Assembly: GCA_902609095.1 (NCBI GenBank)
Contig: CACLQQ010000022.1
Coordinates: forward strand, 1-39,812
DNA length: 39,812 nt
Source: an uncultured Bacteroidota bacterium
GTDB lineage: Bacteria > Bacteroidota > Bacteroidia > Chitinophagales > Saprospiraceae
Direction of reading: 5' to 3'
Every line of letters begins with the position of its first letter. Position 1 is the stretch's first letter. Of the stretch, positions 8,576-17,462 are shown piece after piece. The translations under genes were made by a program, and so were the position numbers. The notes under the pieces are model-generated. The model was not told where the DNA came from and ran no database searches. It saw nothing but the letters and a program-made list of their open reading frames with translations.

Positions 8576-9394
8576 ATGGAAAAAAAAATCGACTTTGGTG
8601 GCAATGGACTATCCCTTCTATTTTTACATGCGAACGCCTACACCCCAGAATGCTATCAAACTTTCTTGGAACCCCTTAAAGCCAAACATAAGATACATCT
8701 ATACAGACAGAGAGCACTTTGGCCTAATGAATCACCTGATCAACTTACCGATTGGAACATATTTGCTGATGATCTGATACAAATGATGGATGACAATGGC
8801 GACAGTGGAGTTATCGGCTTAGGTCATAGTTTAGGCGGCATTGCCACATGGTTGGCCTCGATGAAACGTCCCGATTTATTTTCACAGCTTATTCTAATAG
8901 ACCCTGTAATTATTCCTTACTGGCCACTGAAGATTATGTCACTCTCTCCTCAATTCATCAGACATAAATTATTTCCATTAGTCAAAATTGCCGAAAACAG
9001 GAGGAATAAATGGACGAGTCGTGATGAGGCCAGGTCTCATCTGGGATCTAAAAAGGTCTATAAGAGATTCGATGATCGAGTGTTCACGGATTTCATCAAC
9101 CATGCATTAAGAGAAACATCAAACGGCAGTTTGACATTGAGCTATCCACGAGAGTGGGAGGCGAAGGTCTATGCAACGGGACCGAATATGTGGAGTTATA
9201 TGACACAGAATATCGTTCCCGTACATATCATCAAAGCCCAGAATTCTGATGTCATAACCGCAGACTCATGGAAGAAGATTCAACAAAAAGTACCAAATGG
9301 AACATTCTATGAAATGTCAAATGTCGGACACCTAATTCCGTTTGAAAAACCGAATGAATTAGCGACTCATGTTTCTAAGATTTTAGACTCTTAA
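8576..9394 (+). CDS. alpha/beta-hydrolase
   Basis: A complete 272-residue alpha/beta-hydrolase fold protein. The oxyanion segment LLFLHANAYTPECYQ is at residues 14-28, the nucleophile elbow GLGHSLGG gives Ser85, an acidic residue in LILIDPV or the later NSDVITADS region is the likely acid, and VGHLIPFEKP supplies the His at about 252. No signal peptide, so cytosolic. HANAYTPECY is typical of a subgroup of small-molecule ester or lactone hydrolases found across proteobacteria and Bacteroidota, with unknown substrates. ATG at 8576; the longer N-terminus is not needed. It lies alone: broken genes precede it, and the next gene is convergent with only three bases between the ends. Confidence 0.85.
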   Translation: MEKKIDFGGNGLSLLFLHANAYTPECYQTFLEPLKAKHKIHLYRQRALWPNESPDQLTDWNIFADDLIQMMDDNGDSGVIGLGHSLGGIATWLASMKRPDLFSQLILIDPVIIPYWPLKIMSLSPQFIRHKLFPLVKIAENRRNKWTSRDEARSHLGSKKVYKRFDDRVFTDFINHALRETSNGSLTLSYPREWEAKVYATGPNMWSYMTQNIVPVHIIKAQNSDVITADSWKKIQQKVPNGTFYEMSNVGHLIPFEKPNELATHVSKILDS

Positions 9395-9397
9395 GCT

Positions 9398-10087
9398 TTA
9401 TGACTTTTTAGTCCCTAGCTTTCCTTTTTTCTTAGAGGAACTGATTAATTTTCTGTTTCTAATAGTTGGAAGCTCATTCATCAAGAGCTTTTTGAGTTTA
9501 TCATAATCTATAGATTCTATTACCTCTACTTCCTTAATGATTTCGACAGGAACTTCTTTGACAACTGTTTGGGTTTTGCTATCCTTCTTCAAGGATTTGA
9601 TTTACTCATCTAAATCAGTGTAATCAATGACCAGTTGGTTGTATTGATCACGTAAACCCTTATATTTCTTATCTCTCTTTTTGTATTTCTTCTGGCAACT
9701 CTTTAGCGCCGACTTTTGAGGCTCAACTTCAGATTCCTTTAATCTAATCAACTCATCTTTGAGATAGCTATTCTCATCTTTCATAACTCCCAACTGCACT
9801 ACCCAATGCTCTTGGTTACGGTGATCGCTATCAAAAACCGCAGAAGAAATAAGATTAAGTGATTCATCTTCTGGTAGCTCCTCTTTATATTCAGGTATGC
9901 TTTTAAGTCTGGCAACTTCTCTTTTTTCTATTGTGAGTCCCTCTTTAGCTAATTCTAAATCATGATTGAGCTGATTGATCACATCATTTTTTTCCTTTTT
10001 CAGAGGTGCTAAATCTGCAGATAATCGGGTTATGGTATTACTCGCTGAAGATACCGTAGCAGTCACTGCAGTTAAATCCTGTTGCAT
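9398..10087 (-). pseudogene. coiled-coil protein split by one in-frame TAA
   Basis: From ATG at 10087, 161 codons encode a highly charged, heptad-rich coiled coil (SNTITRLSADLAPLKKEKND, then LNHDLELAKEGLTIEKREVA and ALKSCQKKYKKRDKKYK). A TAA at 9604-9602 interrupts it. The same frame continues at once with IKSLKKDSKTQTVVKEVPVE and IIKEVEVIESIDYDKLKKLL, then a lysine-rich tail to the stop at 9398. The VPVEIIKEVEV linker followed by an ID-Y-D-KL-KLL helix is seen at the C-termini of similar Bacteroidota coiled-coil proteins, so I take both parts as one gene with a nonsense mutation, perhaps from Glu GAA. Alternatively they are two proteins, the second using a TTG at 9592. Function unknown; no signal peptide. 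Confidence 0.55.
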
Positions 10088-10285
10088 GAAATACTGTCTT
10101 AAAAACTAACCCATAAATCCGGAAATAATTGCAACTATTCTATATTTAAAATATCTATTCATATGCTCATATCTATATACCAAGGTGAAGCGTTAGACGC
10201 CATATACCATGAGAAGGTAATGATAATTAACAATCGATCTATTGTAAAGACGAATGAAAATGTGGAAGTATCAATTTGAGCGAGG

Positions 10286-10315
10286 ATTGAACAATCTGTT
10301 CTATAGCTGTTCAAT
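10286..10315. promoter_or_regulatory. inverted repeat before the MoxR operon
   Basis: ATTGAACA at 10286-10293 is matched by TGTTCAAT at 10308-10315, and a third half-site TGTTC lies at 10297-10301, making GAACAATCTGTTC inside the larger repeat. It is 42 bases before the MoxR start. The GAAC-N5-GTTC core recalls SOS boxes of Firmicutes (GAAC-N4-GTTC), but the spacing differs, so I only propose a regulator site. Confidence 0.35.
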
Positions 10316-10357
10316 TATATTATTCTTATATCTGTGTAATAGGCGTAATTTTCGGGC

Positions 10358-11269
10358 ATGGCAAAAACATCATTTTGGATAGGATCAGATCAATATCTAT
10401 GTGACCGTGAGTTAGCTCAGGCATTTCATATGTCAAGAGTATTAGGAATGCCACTCTTAATAGAGGGAGAGCCGGGCACAGGAAAAACAGAATTACCGCT
10501 ACAATATGCTAAGAATCTGGATTTAGACTTACATGTATACCCAGTAGGCTCTAAAAGTACCGTAGATCAATTTGTAGCTAAGTTTGATCATATAAAGTAT
10601 CTCAGAGATAGTCAGATAGAAGTGCTCAATGCACAGCGTGAGGAAAAAGGATTAGGAACTAAACTCAGCACCGGTGGTAGAAGTACAGAAATCTTAGATG
10701 ACTACGTATTGTTAGGCCCTGCGGCTAAGGCATATAGCAGTAAGAACTCTGTATTGCTCATAGATGAGATTGACAAGGCTCCAAGAGAATTTCCTAATGA
10801 CTTACTCTATGCATTAAGCCATAGAAAGTTCGTCATGCCGGAGTCTGGTAAGATTATCGACGTATCCGAAGAAGATATGCCGGCTATTGTCATCACCAGT
10901 AACAGGGAACAGGAGCTGCCAACGGCCTTCAAAGGGAGATGTATCTATCATTACATTTCATTTCCTGGGCCTGATATCATGAGGGACATCGTTGCCAAGC
11001 ACTACCCTAAAGCAGATGAAGATGTCGTATCTAAGTCCATCGAAATATTCTATCAGCTACGTCAGTTAGGTTTAGAAAGAGCACCATCTACACGTGAGTT
11101 ATTAAACTGGTTGAAATACTTGCAAACATTTGCTAAGGAGGACACGATCAAGAAGATTCAAGAGCTCGATGGATTAGGAGCATTAGTTAAAACGCAAGAT
11201 GATGCCAAAAGAGTAAAAAGAAATATGGATGTCGGTAATGCCCCTGGAGGCACTCATCGATTTTATTAA
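10358..11269 (+). CDS. MoxR-family AAA+ ATPase
   Basis: A 303-residue AAA+ ATPase of the MoxR type. Walker A is GEPGTGKT at residues 37-44, Walker B VLLIDEID at 132-139, and VITSNREQELPTAFKGRC carries sensor 1 and the arginine finger; APSTRELLNWL near 247 is the sensor 2 region. A lid domain ends the protein. MoxR proteins act as chaperones which, with a VWA-domain partner, insert metals or assemble protein complexes; the CO-dehydrogenase maturation pair CoxD/CoxE is the best known. The VWA partner starts 12 bases downstream, forming a two-gene operon. No client enzyme is next to it. A perfect inverted repeat precedes the gene. Intact, in contrast to both flanks. Confidence 0.9.
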   Translation: MAKTSFWIGSDQYLCDRELAQAFHMSRVLGMPLLIEGEPGTGKTELPLQYAKNLDLDLHVYPVGSKSTVDQFVAKFDHIKYLRDSQIEVLNAQREEKGLGTKLSTGGRSTEILDDYVLLGPAAKAYSSKNSVLLIDEIDKAPREFPNDLLYALSHRKFVMPESGKIIDVSEEDMPAIVITSNREQELPTAFKGRCIYHYISFPGPDIMRDIVAKHYPKADEDVVSKSIEIFYQLRQLGLERAPSTRELLNWLKYLQTFAKEDTIKKIQELDGLGALVKTQDDAKRVKRNMDVGNAPGGTHRFY

Positions 11270-11281
11270 ACCGATATAATT

Positions 11282-12613
11282 ATGTTCGAGAGCTTTCCAG
11301 AAGTATGTCGCAGTTTTGGTATCCAGGCGGATGTTAGGTCTTTATTATTATTGCGTCGAGCTATGGATAAGCAATTGGTTAATACTGTCGGAGACATGTA
11401 CGCCCTATTCAAAGGGGCATTAGTCAAGGATCCTACTCATGTAGGCCCGTATACTCAGGCATTCTACCAATACTTCATTGGTGTAGATGTCAAGCCAGGA
11501 GAGCGGCTAAGTAACGCTATAGAACGATCCGAGACATTTAAAGATTGGCTTGACGACTTCATCAAATCAAATGAAGAGCGGGTGCATATTGATATGGATG
11601 ATGTTATCGAAAGATTCTTAGATGAGGTGCATATGACCAGTTATGACATCAAGAAGGTGATAGATGGCGAACAAATTCTATATAAAGATGATCCATCTCG
11701 CAAAGATCGAGAAGGAGCTGGTGGGGATGATGCCAATGGAGAGCGTTTGATAGATAAAGCAGCAGATTATCGTTTTATCGATTTAGAAGAGCTCAGGAAG
11801 CGTATGGAAAAAGTAATGGAGCAACAGAAGTTCAAGCACTCTGGTGGTTCACATTGGATAGGAAATGGTGGCAACTCTCCATACGGTAATGGTGGAGCAG
11901 CCTTGGGAGGCATCAGAGTTGGAGGATCTGGAGGTGGCAGAATGGCCAGACAAGTATTTGATGATCCTCAATACTACCCTGTCGATGTAGATGCCAACAT
12001 CAACGATGACAATATAGACGCAACACTCGCCAGCCTTAAAGGGGTATTAGAAGAAACTAATGAAATGTTCTTAGACATCCCATTGACTGTCAAAACTGGT
12101 GTTAAAGAAGGGGGATTATTCCTACCCATAGAATTAGAAAAAACCAATGATAAACTCCAAGTAATCTTATTAATCGATAATGGAGGATACTCCATGGACT
12201 ACTACATCAGACCAGTACAAGCCTTATTCAAAAAAATGAAGACTCGGTACGCACATGATCTGGAGACCTATTATTTCCATAACACCATTTACAAGTATGT
12301 CTACGACGATGAGTGTAGGACCAATCCTATTCCTATTGAGCGCATATTAAACAAAGATCCAAACTATCGTGTGTTCGTTATAGGAGATGCTACCATGGCA
12401 CCTTATGAGCTACATGAAGGTAGTGTTATTGCTTGGGGAAGGTTCTCTGAAAAATTCAAGAAGATTTGTTGGCTGAACCCTGTTTCTGAGAAGCACTGGG
12501 GAATCACTTTTACCACCTCTATATTAAAGCAGATCATCACAATGTATAGCATGACCCCAAGAGGCTTAGAGAAAGCTATTCGCGAGATGAATAAGAAGAA
12601 AAATAAGATCTAA
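11282..12613 (+). CDS. CoxE-like von Willebrand factor A domain protein
   Basis: A 443-residue partner of the MoxR ATPase. The N-terminal 130 residues are helical (CoxE-like). The middle has the family's glycine-rich SGGSHWIGNGGNSPYGNGG and IRVGGSGGG. The VWA domain begins near residue 290 with VILLIDNGGYSM: the MIDAS motif, classically DxSxS, is here D-N-G-G-Y-S-M, one residue longer than the DVGGSM seen in many relatives. FVIGDATMAPYEL and a lysine-rich C-terminus follow. Such proteins act with MoxR on client enzymes in the cytosol; no signal peptide is seen. The genes are 12 bases apart. Function of the pair in this organism is unknown since no substrate gene is adjacent. Confidence 0.85.
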   Translation: MFESFPEVCRSFGIQADVRSLLLLRRAMDKQLVNTVGDMYALFKGALVKDPTHVGPYTQAFYQYFIGVDVKPGERLSNAIERSETFKDWLDDFIKSNEERVHIDMDDVIERFLDEVHMTSYDIKKVIDGEQILYKDDPSRKDREGAGGDDANGERLIDKAADYRFIDLEELRKRMEKVMEQQKFKHSGGSHWIGNGGNSPYGNGGAALGGIRVGGSGGGRMARQVFDDPQYYPVDVDANINDDNIDATLASLKGVLEETNEMFLDIPLTVKTGVKEGGLFLPIELEKTNDKLQVILLIDNGGYSMDYYIRPVQALFKKMKTRYAHDLETYYFHNTIYKYVYDDECRTNPIPIERILNKDPNYRVFVIGDATMAPYELHEGSVIAWGRFSEKFKKICWLNPVSEKHWGITFTTSILKQIITMYSMTPRGLEKAIREMNKKKNKI

Positions 12614-12643
12614 GACACTAAATGTGCTAACTCTGAGGGAGAT

Positions 12644-13826
12644 CTACTCAAATATAAGCAAATGCAAGTTCAGTAAAAAAACTGCCCATTGATCTAAGGT
12701 TGGAATTGAAGCCTGTTGTGGTGGTAATGGAATGAAATCATGAGTTGCAAATTCTAAATCGGCTAAAAGCACTCGACTACATCCTGGATCATGAATGGCC
12801 TCTCCACGTGAAATAAATGGAGTCATAAATGCATGCTCATGAACTCCAGTAAATGTGGTTTTGTCAAAATGTGAAAAGCTGGATCCTGAATCCCAAGTTG
12901 AAGTAGCATAGAGTGGAATGGGCTGCCCATAGCAAGCGTTGATACTATCTCCGTTGAAGAATAAATCATCTCCCGTTATAGCATCTAAAACGGCATCATA
13001 ACAAAAATCAGTATTAATGTCTCGAAATCTGAGTCCTGTTCCGTCCTCTGCAAATAAATCAACAATGGTAGGGTACCAGTTAATATTGTCCGCGGCAAAT
13101 CCACAACATCCTAAAAAATCAAATATTGGGAATCCAAAAAGTTCTGGTGTCGCTGATCCAAAAAATCCTGGGCCGTGACCTATTTCATGCATGGCCACAG
13201 TAACAAAATTAAACTCATCAACTTCTGGACAACCATCCAAACCATAGTACCAATTACTAAAAACACTACTGAAGGTTGCAGATATATCAGCACCACTAAA
13301 ATCCATACCCACATATTTTTGAGCCAGGGCCTCTGGATACCAGATCGAAGCCAAAGGTGCATTTGAAAAATCCTTAAATATAAACTCTGCACCAGCTGCA
13401 CCTATCTAATACACCTGGGCCTAATGGTGCAAAAGAGGCATTTATTTCAGTAGGAATATCTGCGCTGATAATCTTAGACCAGATATCGACCGCATATTGA
13501 TAAGCAGTTTGGGCCTCAGCGGTAAATCCTGAGTAATTAACGATAAAAGAACTCGTAGTTTCCATATTTGCCAATTCAGCTGGAGTAATAGCCAGGTTAC
13601 CACAAGAATTAGGGTTGAGCACTTTTGAAAGATTTCTTTTACCTCTTTCCATAGCCATAATCTTGACCATTTGGTCTGACTCTAATTTTAAGCTATCTCT
13701 CTTATCACTAACTCTTACGGATTCCGCTGTACGTCGCACTTTATGGCCAATACTTTGGCTAATACAAACCAATAGGCTTATTAGGATTATCCCTACCCTA
13801 AAAGGTGTCGTATTCATTGATAACAT
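12644..13826 (-). pseudogene. secreted zinc metalloprotease with IPTL-type tail, frameshifted
   Basis: The 5' part from ATG at 13826 encodes a signal peptide (FRVGIILISLLVCISQSIG) and a domain with SSFIVNYSGFTAEAQTAYQY and ADIPTEINASFAPLGPGVL, then shifts frame near 13405 and stops at 13374. The other frame goes on with GAEFIFKDF, VAMHEIGHGPGFFGSA, which is the zinc-binding HExxHxxxxF of metzincin-like proteases, and much later the sorting signal SIPTLDQWAVFLLNL, where the expected final hydrophobic and basic tail is shortened. IPTL/PEP-CTERM-like tails are processed by an exosortase-type or related system. The protease would have been exported. Convergent with the MoxR-VWA operon. The single frameshift leaves both halves well preserved, so the loss looks recent. 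Confidence 0.75.
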
Positions 13827-13921
13827 ATATATTTTTAATTTTCAACTCATGACGTCATTAATTTGTCGTTAAGACTGTAGAATTTGAATCATTAATCCTT
13901 GAGCTATAGCATATTTGCGTC

Positions 13922-14719
13922 ATGAGAGTGTTTTTACTCATTTCATGTTTTATTATATCAACTTGTTTAGGAGCTCAGTGGGATCAATACTTCGCCCAAT
14001 GGGAAGGCAAGTCAGGCTCTATGCTGGTGGACATGGGATATATGGATTCTCTCCATCATGTTGAGCTCCCTTACTTGTTAGCTGTCGGTTACCAGTTCAC
14101 GACCTGCTCTACAAAAGGATTCCCCGATAGCATGAACTATGAGAAGTTGATCAAGCTTTCAGATAAGCTCTATAACTACATGGACATACAGGCTACCTGT
14201 CAGATCGTTGGAACGTTCACCTATGATTGCAAAAGAGTCGACTACTACTATTTGAAAGACAGTATCGGCATCAGAAGTTTCCTCAATAATTATTTCTACC
14301 GAGACAACAGTGGCTTAGAACCTATCATATCTATATCGCATGATCCAAATAGCAAATACTATAAAGATTTCATCTATCCTGACGTATATATAAGCGAGTA
14401 CAAGGCTAACTGTGAATTCATACAGGAACTCATAAACCAAGGAGATCAAATTAAAAAAGGAAGAAGAATCGAGCATTGGGCCTACTTTGACACCCACTTA
14501 GAACGAGATCGATATCGACTGATCGTCTTAGAGCGGGGCTTCAACGAAGAAGAAAGTGGATTCCATCGAGGATATAAGCGTCCCTACTTTTATCACTTCT
14601 CACGCCGTGATAAGCCAACCCGAGACTATATGACAGAATTAACTGTCAACCTGCAAAATGAAGCCAAAGCACTAAATGGTTTATATGATGGCTGGGAATG
14701 TGAAATTATCAGGAAGTAA
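13922..14719 (+). CDS. exported DUF695/RraB-like protein
   Basis: A 265-residue protein with an apparent signal peptide MRVFLLISCFIISTCLGAQ, cleaved after CLGA. Residues 20-150 resemble DUF695 (WDQYFAQWEGKSGSMLVDMG at the start). Residues 165-262 resemble RraB, the RNase E regulator: LINQGDQIKKGRRIEHWAYF, then RDRYRLIVLERGFNEEE. RraB in enterobacteria is cytosolic and blocks RNase E; a signal peptide would place this copy outside the cytoplasm, where that role is impossible. Fusions of the two domains occur in other bacteria and their function is not known. It is divergent from the broken protease, with 95 bases between starts, and convergent with the shikimate kinase fusion. Confidence 0.7.
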   Translation: MRVFLLISCFIISTCLGAQWDQYFAQWEGKSGSMLVDMGYMDSLHHVELPYLLAVGYQFTTCSTKGFPDSMNYEKLIKLSDKLYNYMDIQATCQIVGTFTYDCKRVDYYYLKDSIGIRSFLNNYFYRDNSGLEPIISISHDPNSKYYKDFIYPDVYISEYKANCEFIQELINQGDQIKKGRRIEHWAYFDTHLERDRYRLIVLERGFNEEESGFHRGYKRPYFYHFSRRDKPTRDYMTELTVNLQNEAKALNGLYDGWECEIIRK

Positions 14720-14773
14720 TACTGCGTCTTTTAAGACCAATGATTCAAATGAAGCATTAGAATTAAGACTCCA

Positions 14774-15784
14774 CTATTTCTTTATCTTTTTCAATTTCTT
14801 TTTCACCTTTTTGGTCAGATCCTTCGCTATATTATCTTTAGAGCCTTCGGCTAAGTATCGGACATCTGCCCTACAATAATAAGGTGATCTAATCTTCATC
14901 TTTTCAGTAATCAAATTCTTCAGGGCATAATCTGAGAGAGACCTAATTAGAGGTCTCTTTTCTTTTTTCTTATGTAGATTTTTGTAGAGATACTTATTAG
15001 TGCGCTCTATATATATGGTATAAGACTTATTTAAGGCCGACCAGTTTCGTTCATAGCATGGTGTTCCACCACCTGCGGCTAATATTAATTGATCGTGCTG
15101 GTCAATAATCGCAGATAGATAATGTGTCTCCAATAGTCTAAAAACACTCTCCCCTTGCCCAGTAAAAATCTGATTAATAGATATTCCCTCTTCTTGCTCG
15201 ATATAATCATCTAAGTCGATAAAGCTCATATCTAAGATCGAGGCTAATCGCTTACCAATACTCGTCTTACCAGAACCCATAAAACCGATAAGTGTAAAAA
15301 CCGATTTCTTATTAGGAATAGTTGTAGCGAATCGATGAGCATAGGTAAGAATCTGCATGGCCACTTTGAGCTCATCACTATCTCGAGGAGCATAGATCAA
15401 CGCAACTGCAATTTGACCAGATCTACCTTGAACAACCTCACTCATAGGATGATATACACCCCACCCTTTAGATACGATATAGTCTACATCTTCTGTAGGC
15501 AACTTGACATGAAAACTGCCAGGTTTAGGCTCTACATTGAGATGAGCAAATTCTCTTTCAGCCTTAGGATGAATCTTGACACCAGGCTCTAAATAAAGGC
15601 CAACGGAATTATCTACAGTTGTACGACTCTTAATTAGGCTGACATCAGGTAGCTCTGAGGCTAAGGCCTTAAAAGCTTCAAACACCTCAACGTCTGAGTG
15701 CTGATCTATCTGCTGATGAGGAACATATCCAGCTACTTGAGGAGCTTCGCCTTTTCTTAGAGGTAAATCAAGATTTTGACCCAT
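14774..15784 (-). CDS. aroK: DUF5519 (luciferase-like) domain fused to shikimate kinase
   Basis: A single 336-codon frame with two clear parts. Residues 10-155 match the luciferase-domain/DUF5519 family: VPHQQIDQHSDVEVFEAF, REFAHLNVEPKPGSFHVKLP, SKGWGVYHPMS and LIYAPRDSDELKV. Residues 160-336 are a shikimate kinase: P-loop GFMGSGKT at 167-174, FIDLDDYIEQEEG with the shikimate Asp, TGQGESVFRLLE, LAAGGGTPCYERN and the lid KRPLIRSL, ending in a lysine-rich tail. The kinase phosphorylates shikimate in the aromatic pathway. The two domains follow directly with no linker to speak of, which is compatible with loss of a stop codon between two overlapping genes. MQILTYAH (near 144) could serve as a separate kinase start. 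Intact. Confidence 0.85.
   Translation of the reverse strand: MGQNLDLPLRKGEAPQVAGYVPHQQIDQHSDVEVFEAFKALASELPDVSLIKSRTTVDNSVGLYLEPGVKIHPKAEREFAHLNVEPKPGSFHVKLPTEDVDYIVSKGWGVYHPMSEVVQGRSGQIAVALIYAPRDSDELKVAMQILTYAHRFATTIPNKKSVFTLIGFMGSGKTSIGKRLASILDMSFIDLDDYIEQEEGISINQIFTGQGESVFRLLETHYLSAIIDQHDQLILAAGGGTPCYERNWSALNKSYTIYIERTNKYLYKNLHKKKEKRPLIRSLSDYALKNLITEKMKIRSPYYCRADVRYLAEGSKDNIAKDLTKKVKKKLKKIKK
14937..14970 (+). terminator. intrinsic-terminator-like hairpin on the plus strand
   Basis: AGAGACCT (14937-14944) and AGGTCTCT (14951-14958) form a perfect 8-bp stem with loop AATTAG, extended by a wobble and an A-T pair, and followed on the plus strand by TTTCTTTTTTC. It lies about 220 bases after the DUF695/RraB gene and inside the opposing shikimate kinase gene, so it could end the incoming plus-strand transcript. 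Confidence 0.5.
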
Positions 15785-15830
15785 ATGTAATTATTTACGT
15801 CAAAGGTAGTCCTTATCAGAGAAAATCCTA

Positions 15831-17282
15831 TCACGGTGAGCGCATGCGTTGTGACCCATCAATAGGTTTCGCACTATCCCACGGAGAACGTTTAACCTTA
15901 GGGCAGTTTACGCCTCTCCCCCCTTTCTTGCCATAGTTAAACGGGTTTACCTTAATCGCAGCATAAATACTCGATCCATTGAAGTTCTGACTACCGAACA
16001 CACTCATAACATTATCAGAGCCAATGGTCAAAAAACCAAATTTAGCAGCAAATCCAACATGAACAGATTCATAATTATTCACAACGATTGGTAATGCTAT
16101 CGTGAACCATGGGCTTTCGTAACGAGGACTGATGGCCAAGTTATTCTCAGATCTAATCGCATTTTCTGTTGTAGTAATCCTATGACTGAGGAACGAATTA
16201 ACGAATACCTTTTGATCGAGCTGATAATCATAGTTAACGACTAAACGGGCTGGCGTTCGTACCGAAAAGCTATTGCTAACCAGTGTAGAATCTATTGTAA
16301 GTTGATCAATTAAATTAATAAGGCCTTCAACACTTTTTGCATTGGTGATATCATTGACATCTATTCCAATTGTCTCGTTAATTACTAATCTGTGAAAAGC
16401 CCCACTATTATTAAAGCTGATTCCACCCAAGTCTAAAATAGAAACGCCTACTCGACTTCTTTCGAATGCCTGGCTATACCCTAAATCAATTGCCCAACCC
16501 TTACCTCGGTTGGTTCGAGATAAGCTTTCGAAATCACTGAAACCTGCAGTATAGGCGAGATTACTCGCCGAACTATTTATTTCAAACTGATTATCAACAG
16601 TTCTTGTAAAATCAAAATTACTTGGGCTGCTCAGATAATACCCTTCGTGACCTTGCAAATACTTAATGTTTATCCCGAGGCTGATGTCTTCATACCAAAA
16701 TGCACTGGACGATATATTGATTCCATACTCAGTCCATGCTGCACCGGCACTCTGTAGATTAGTTACGGACTGAACATCTCCCAAAGTCAGCTCTTGATAC
16801 TGATAGTACCCCAGTGCTGCATTGATCTTAGGAACTCCCGCCTCTACTCTTCCTCGGACAAATAAGCCCAATCCTACAGAATGCAAGTCGAGCCATACAG
16901 AAGGTCCCATCACATCGATATGGGCAAAGGCGGACTTGTCACGATTCTGGCCATCAAATAAGATACCTCGAGCCGTTGGATCAACATGTTGCTCATTGAT
17001 CCCTAGTATGCTCAAGCTATCCATGGCATCTAAGAAATTAAATAAGTTGCTATTAGTTACTCCAACATAGTTAGTGAGGCCATAGAGATTAGCAGAGGCG
17101 ATATTTACATCCCAGCCTAAACTACCATGCTGACCGAATGCAGGGTTCTTAACTACTCCATGTATCCCTGAATAGTTCTCATAAAATAAGCCAGTGGCCT
17201 GTTGAGCGCATAAATTGGGAATCAATAGTGAGGTCAAAAAGATGGCTATCCCCTGCCAGAAGTAATTAATGGATATGTACAC
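15831..17282 (-). CDS. DUF5723-family outer-membrane barrel protein
   Basis: A 483-residue exported protein. The signal peptide runs to about residue 26 (FWQGIAIFLTSLLIPNLCAQ). The mature part begins QATGLFYENYSGIHGVVKNP with the NPA element typical of this Bacteroidota family, then many short amphipathic stretches alternating aromatic and polar residues, as in transmembrane beta-strands (LGLFVRGRVEAGV, YLQGHEGYYLSSPSNFDFTR). Such proteins are thought to be porin-like or scaffolding barrels; the function is unknown. It lies 46 bases beyond the shikimate kinase fusion start, upstream of it on the same strand, so cotranscription is possible. The C-terminus is rich in glycine and lysine rather than ending with a typical barrel Phe. 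Intact. Confidence 0.7.
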   Translation of the reverse strand: MYISINYFWQGIAIFLTSLLIPNLCAQQATGLFYENYSGIHGVVKNPAFGQHGSLGWDVNIASANLYGLTNYVGVTNSNLFNFLDAMDSLSILGINEQHVDPTARGILFDGQNRDKSAFAHIDVMGPSVWLDLHSVGLGLFVRGRVEAGVPKINAALGYYQYQELTLGDVQSVTNLQSAGAAWTEYGINISSSAFWYEDISLGINIKYLQGHEGYYLSSPSNFDFTRTVDNQFEINSSASNLAYTAGFSDFESLSRTNRGKGWAIDLGYSQAFERSRVGVSILDLGGISFNNSGAFHRLVINETIGIDVNDITNAKSVEGLINLIDQLTIDSTLVSNSFSVRTPARLVVNYDYQLDQKVFVNSFLSHRITTTENAIRSENNLAISPRYESPWFTIALPIVVNNYESVHVGFAAKFGFLTIGSDNVMSVFGSQNFNGSSIYAAIKVNPFNYGKKGGRGVNCPKVKRSPWDSAKPIDGSQRMRSP

Positions 17283-17462
17283 AGTACTCGATTTACTTGA
17301 AAAAGTGTTGACATAAGACGCTACTGATAGAAGGACTTAGATCATCTTAGGTAGACATTATTCAGATAAGGCGATTTGTGAACATCAGATGTGCTCGGGT
17401 TAAAAATAATTGGTGTGATGCGTATAAGACGACGTCAGATATTAAATTATTATCATCTATAA

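Noticed and set aside
10286-10315. A LexA/SOS box.
   Set aside because: The spacing GAAC-N5-GTTC is not the Firmicutes N4 box, and neither MoxR nor VWA genes are known SOS genes; kept only as an unassigned repeat.
11974-12195. Antisense frame within the VWA gene.
   Set aside because: No family features; the plus-strand gene is well supported.
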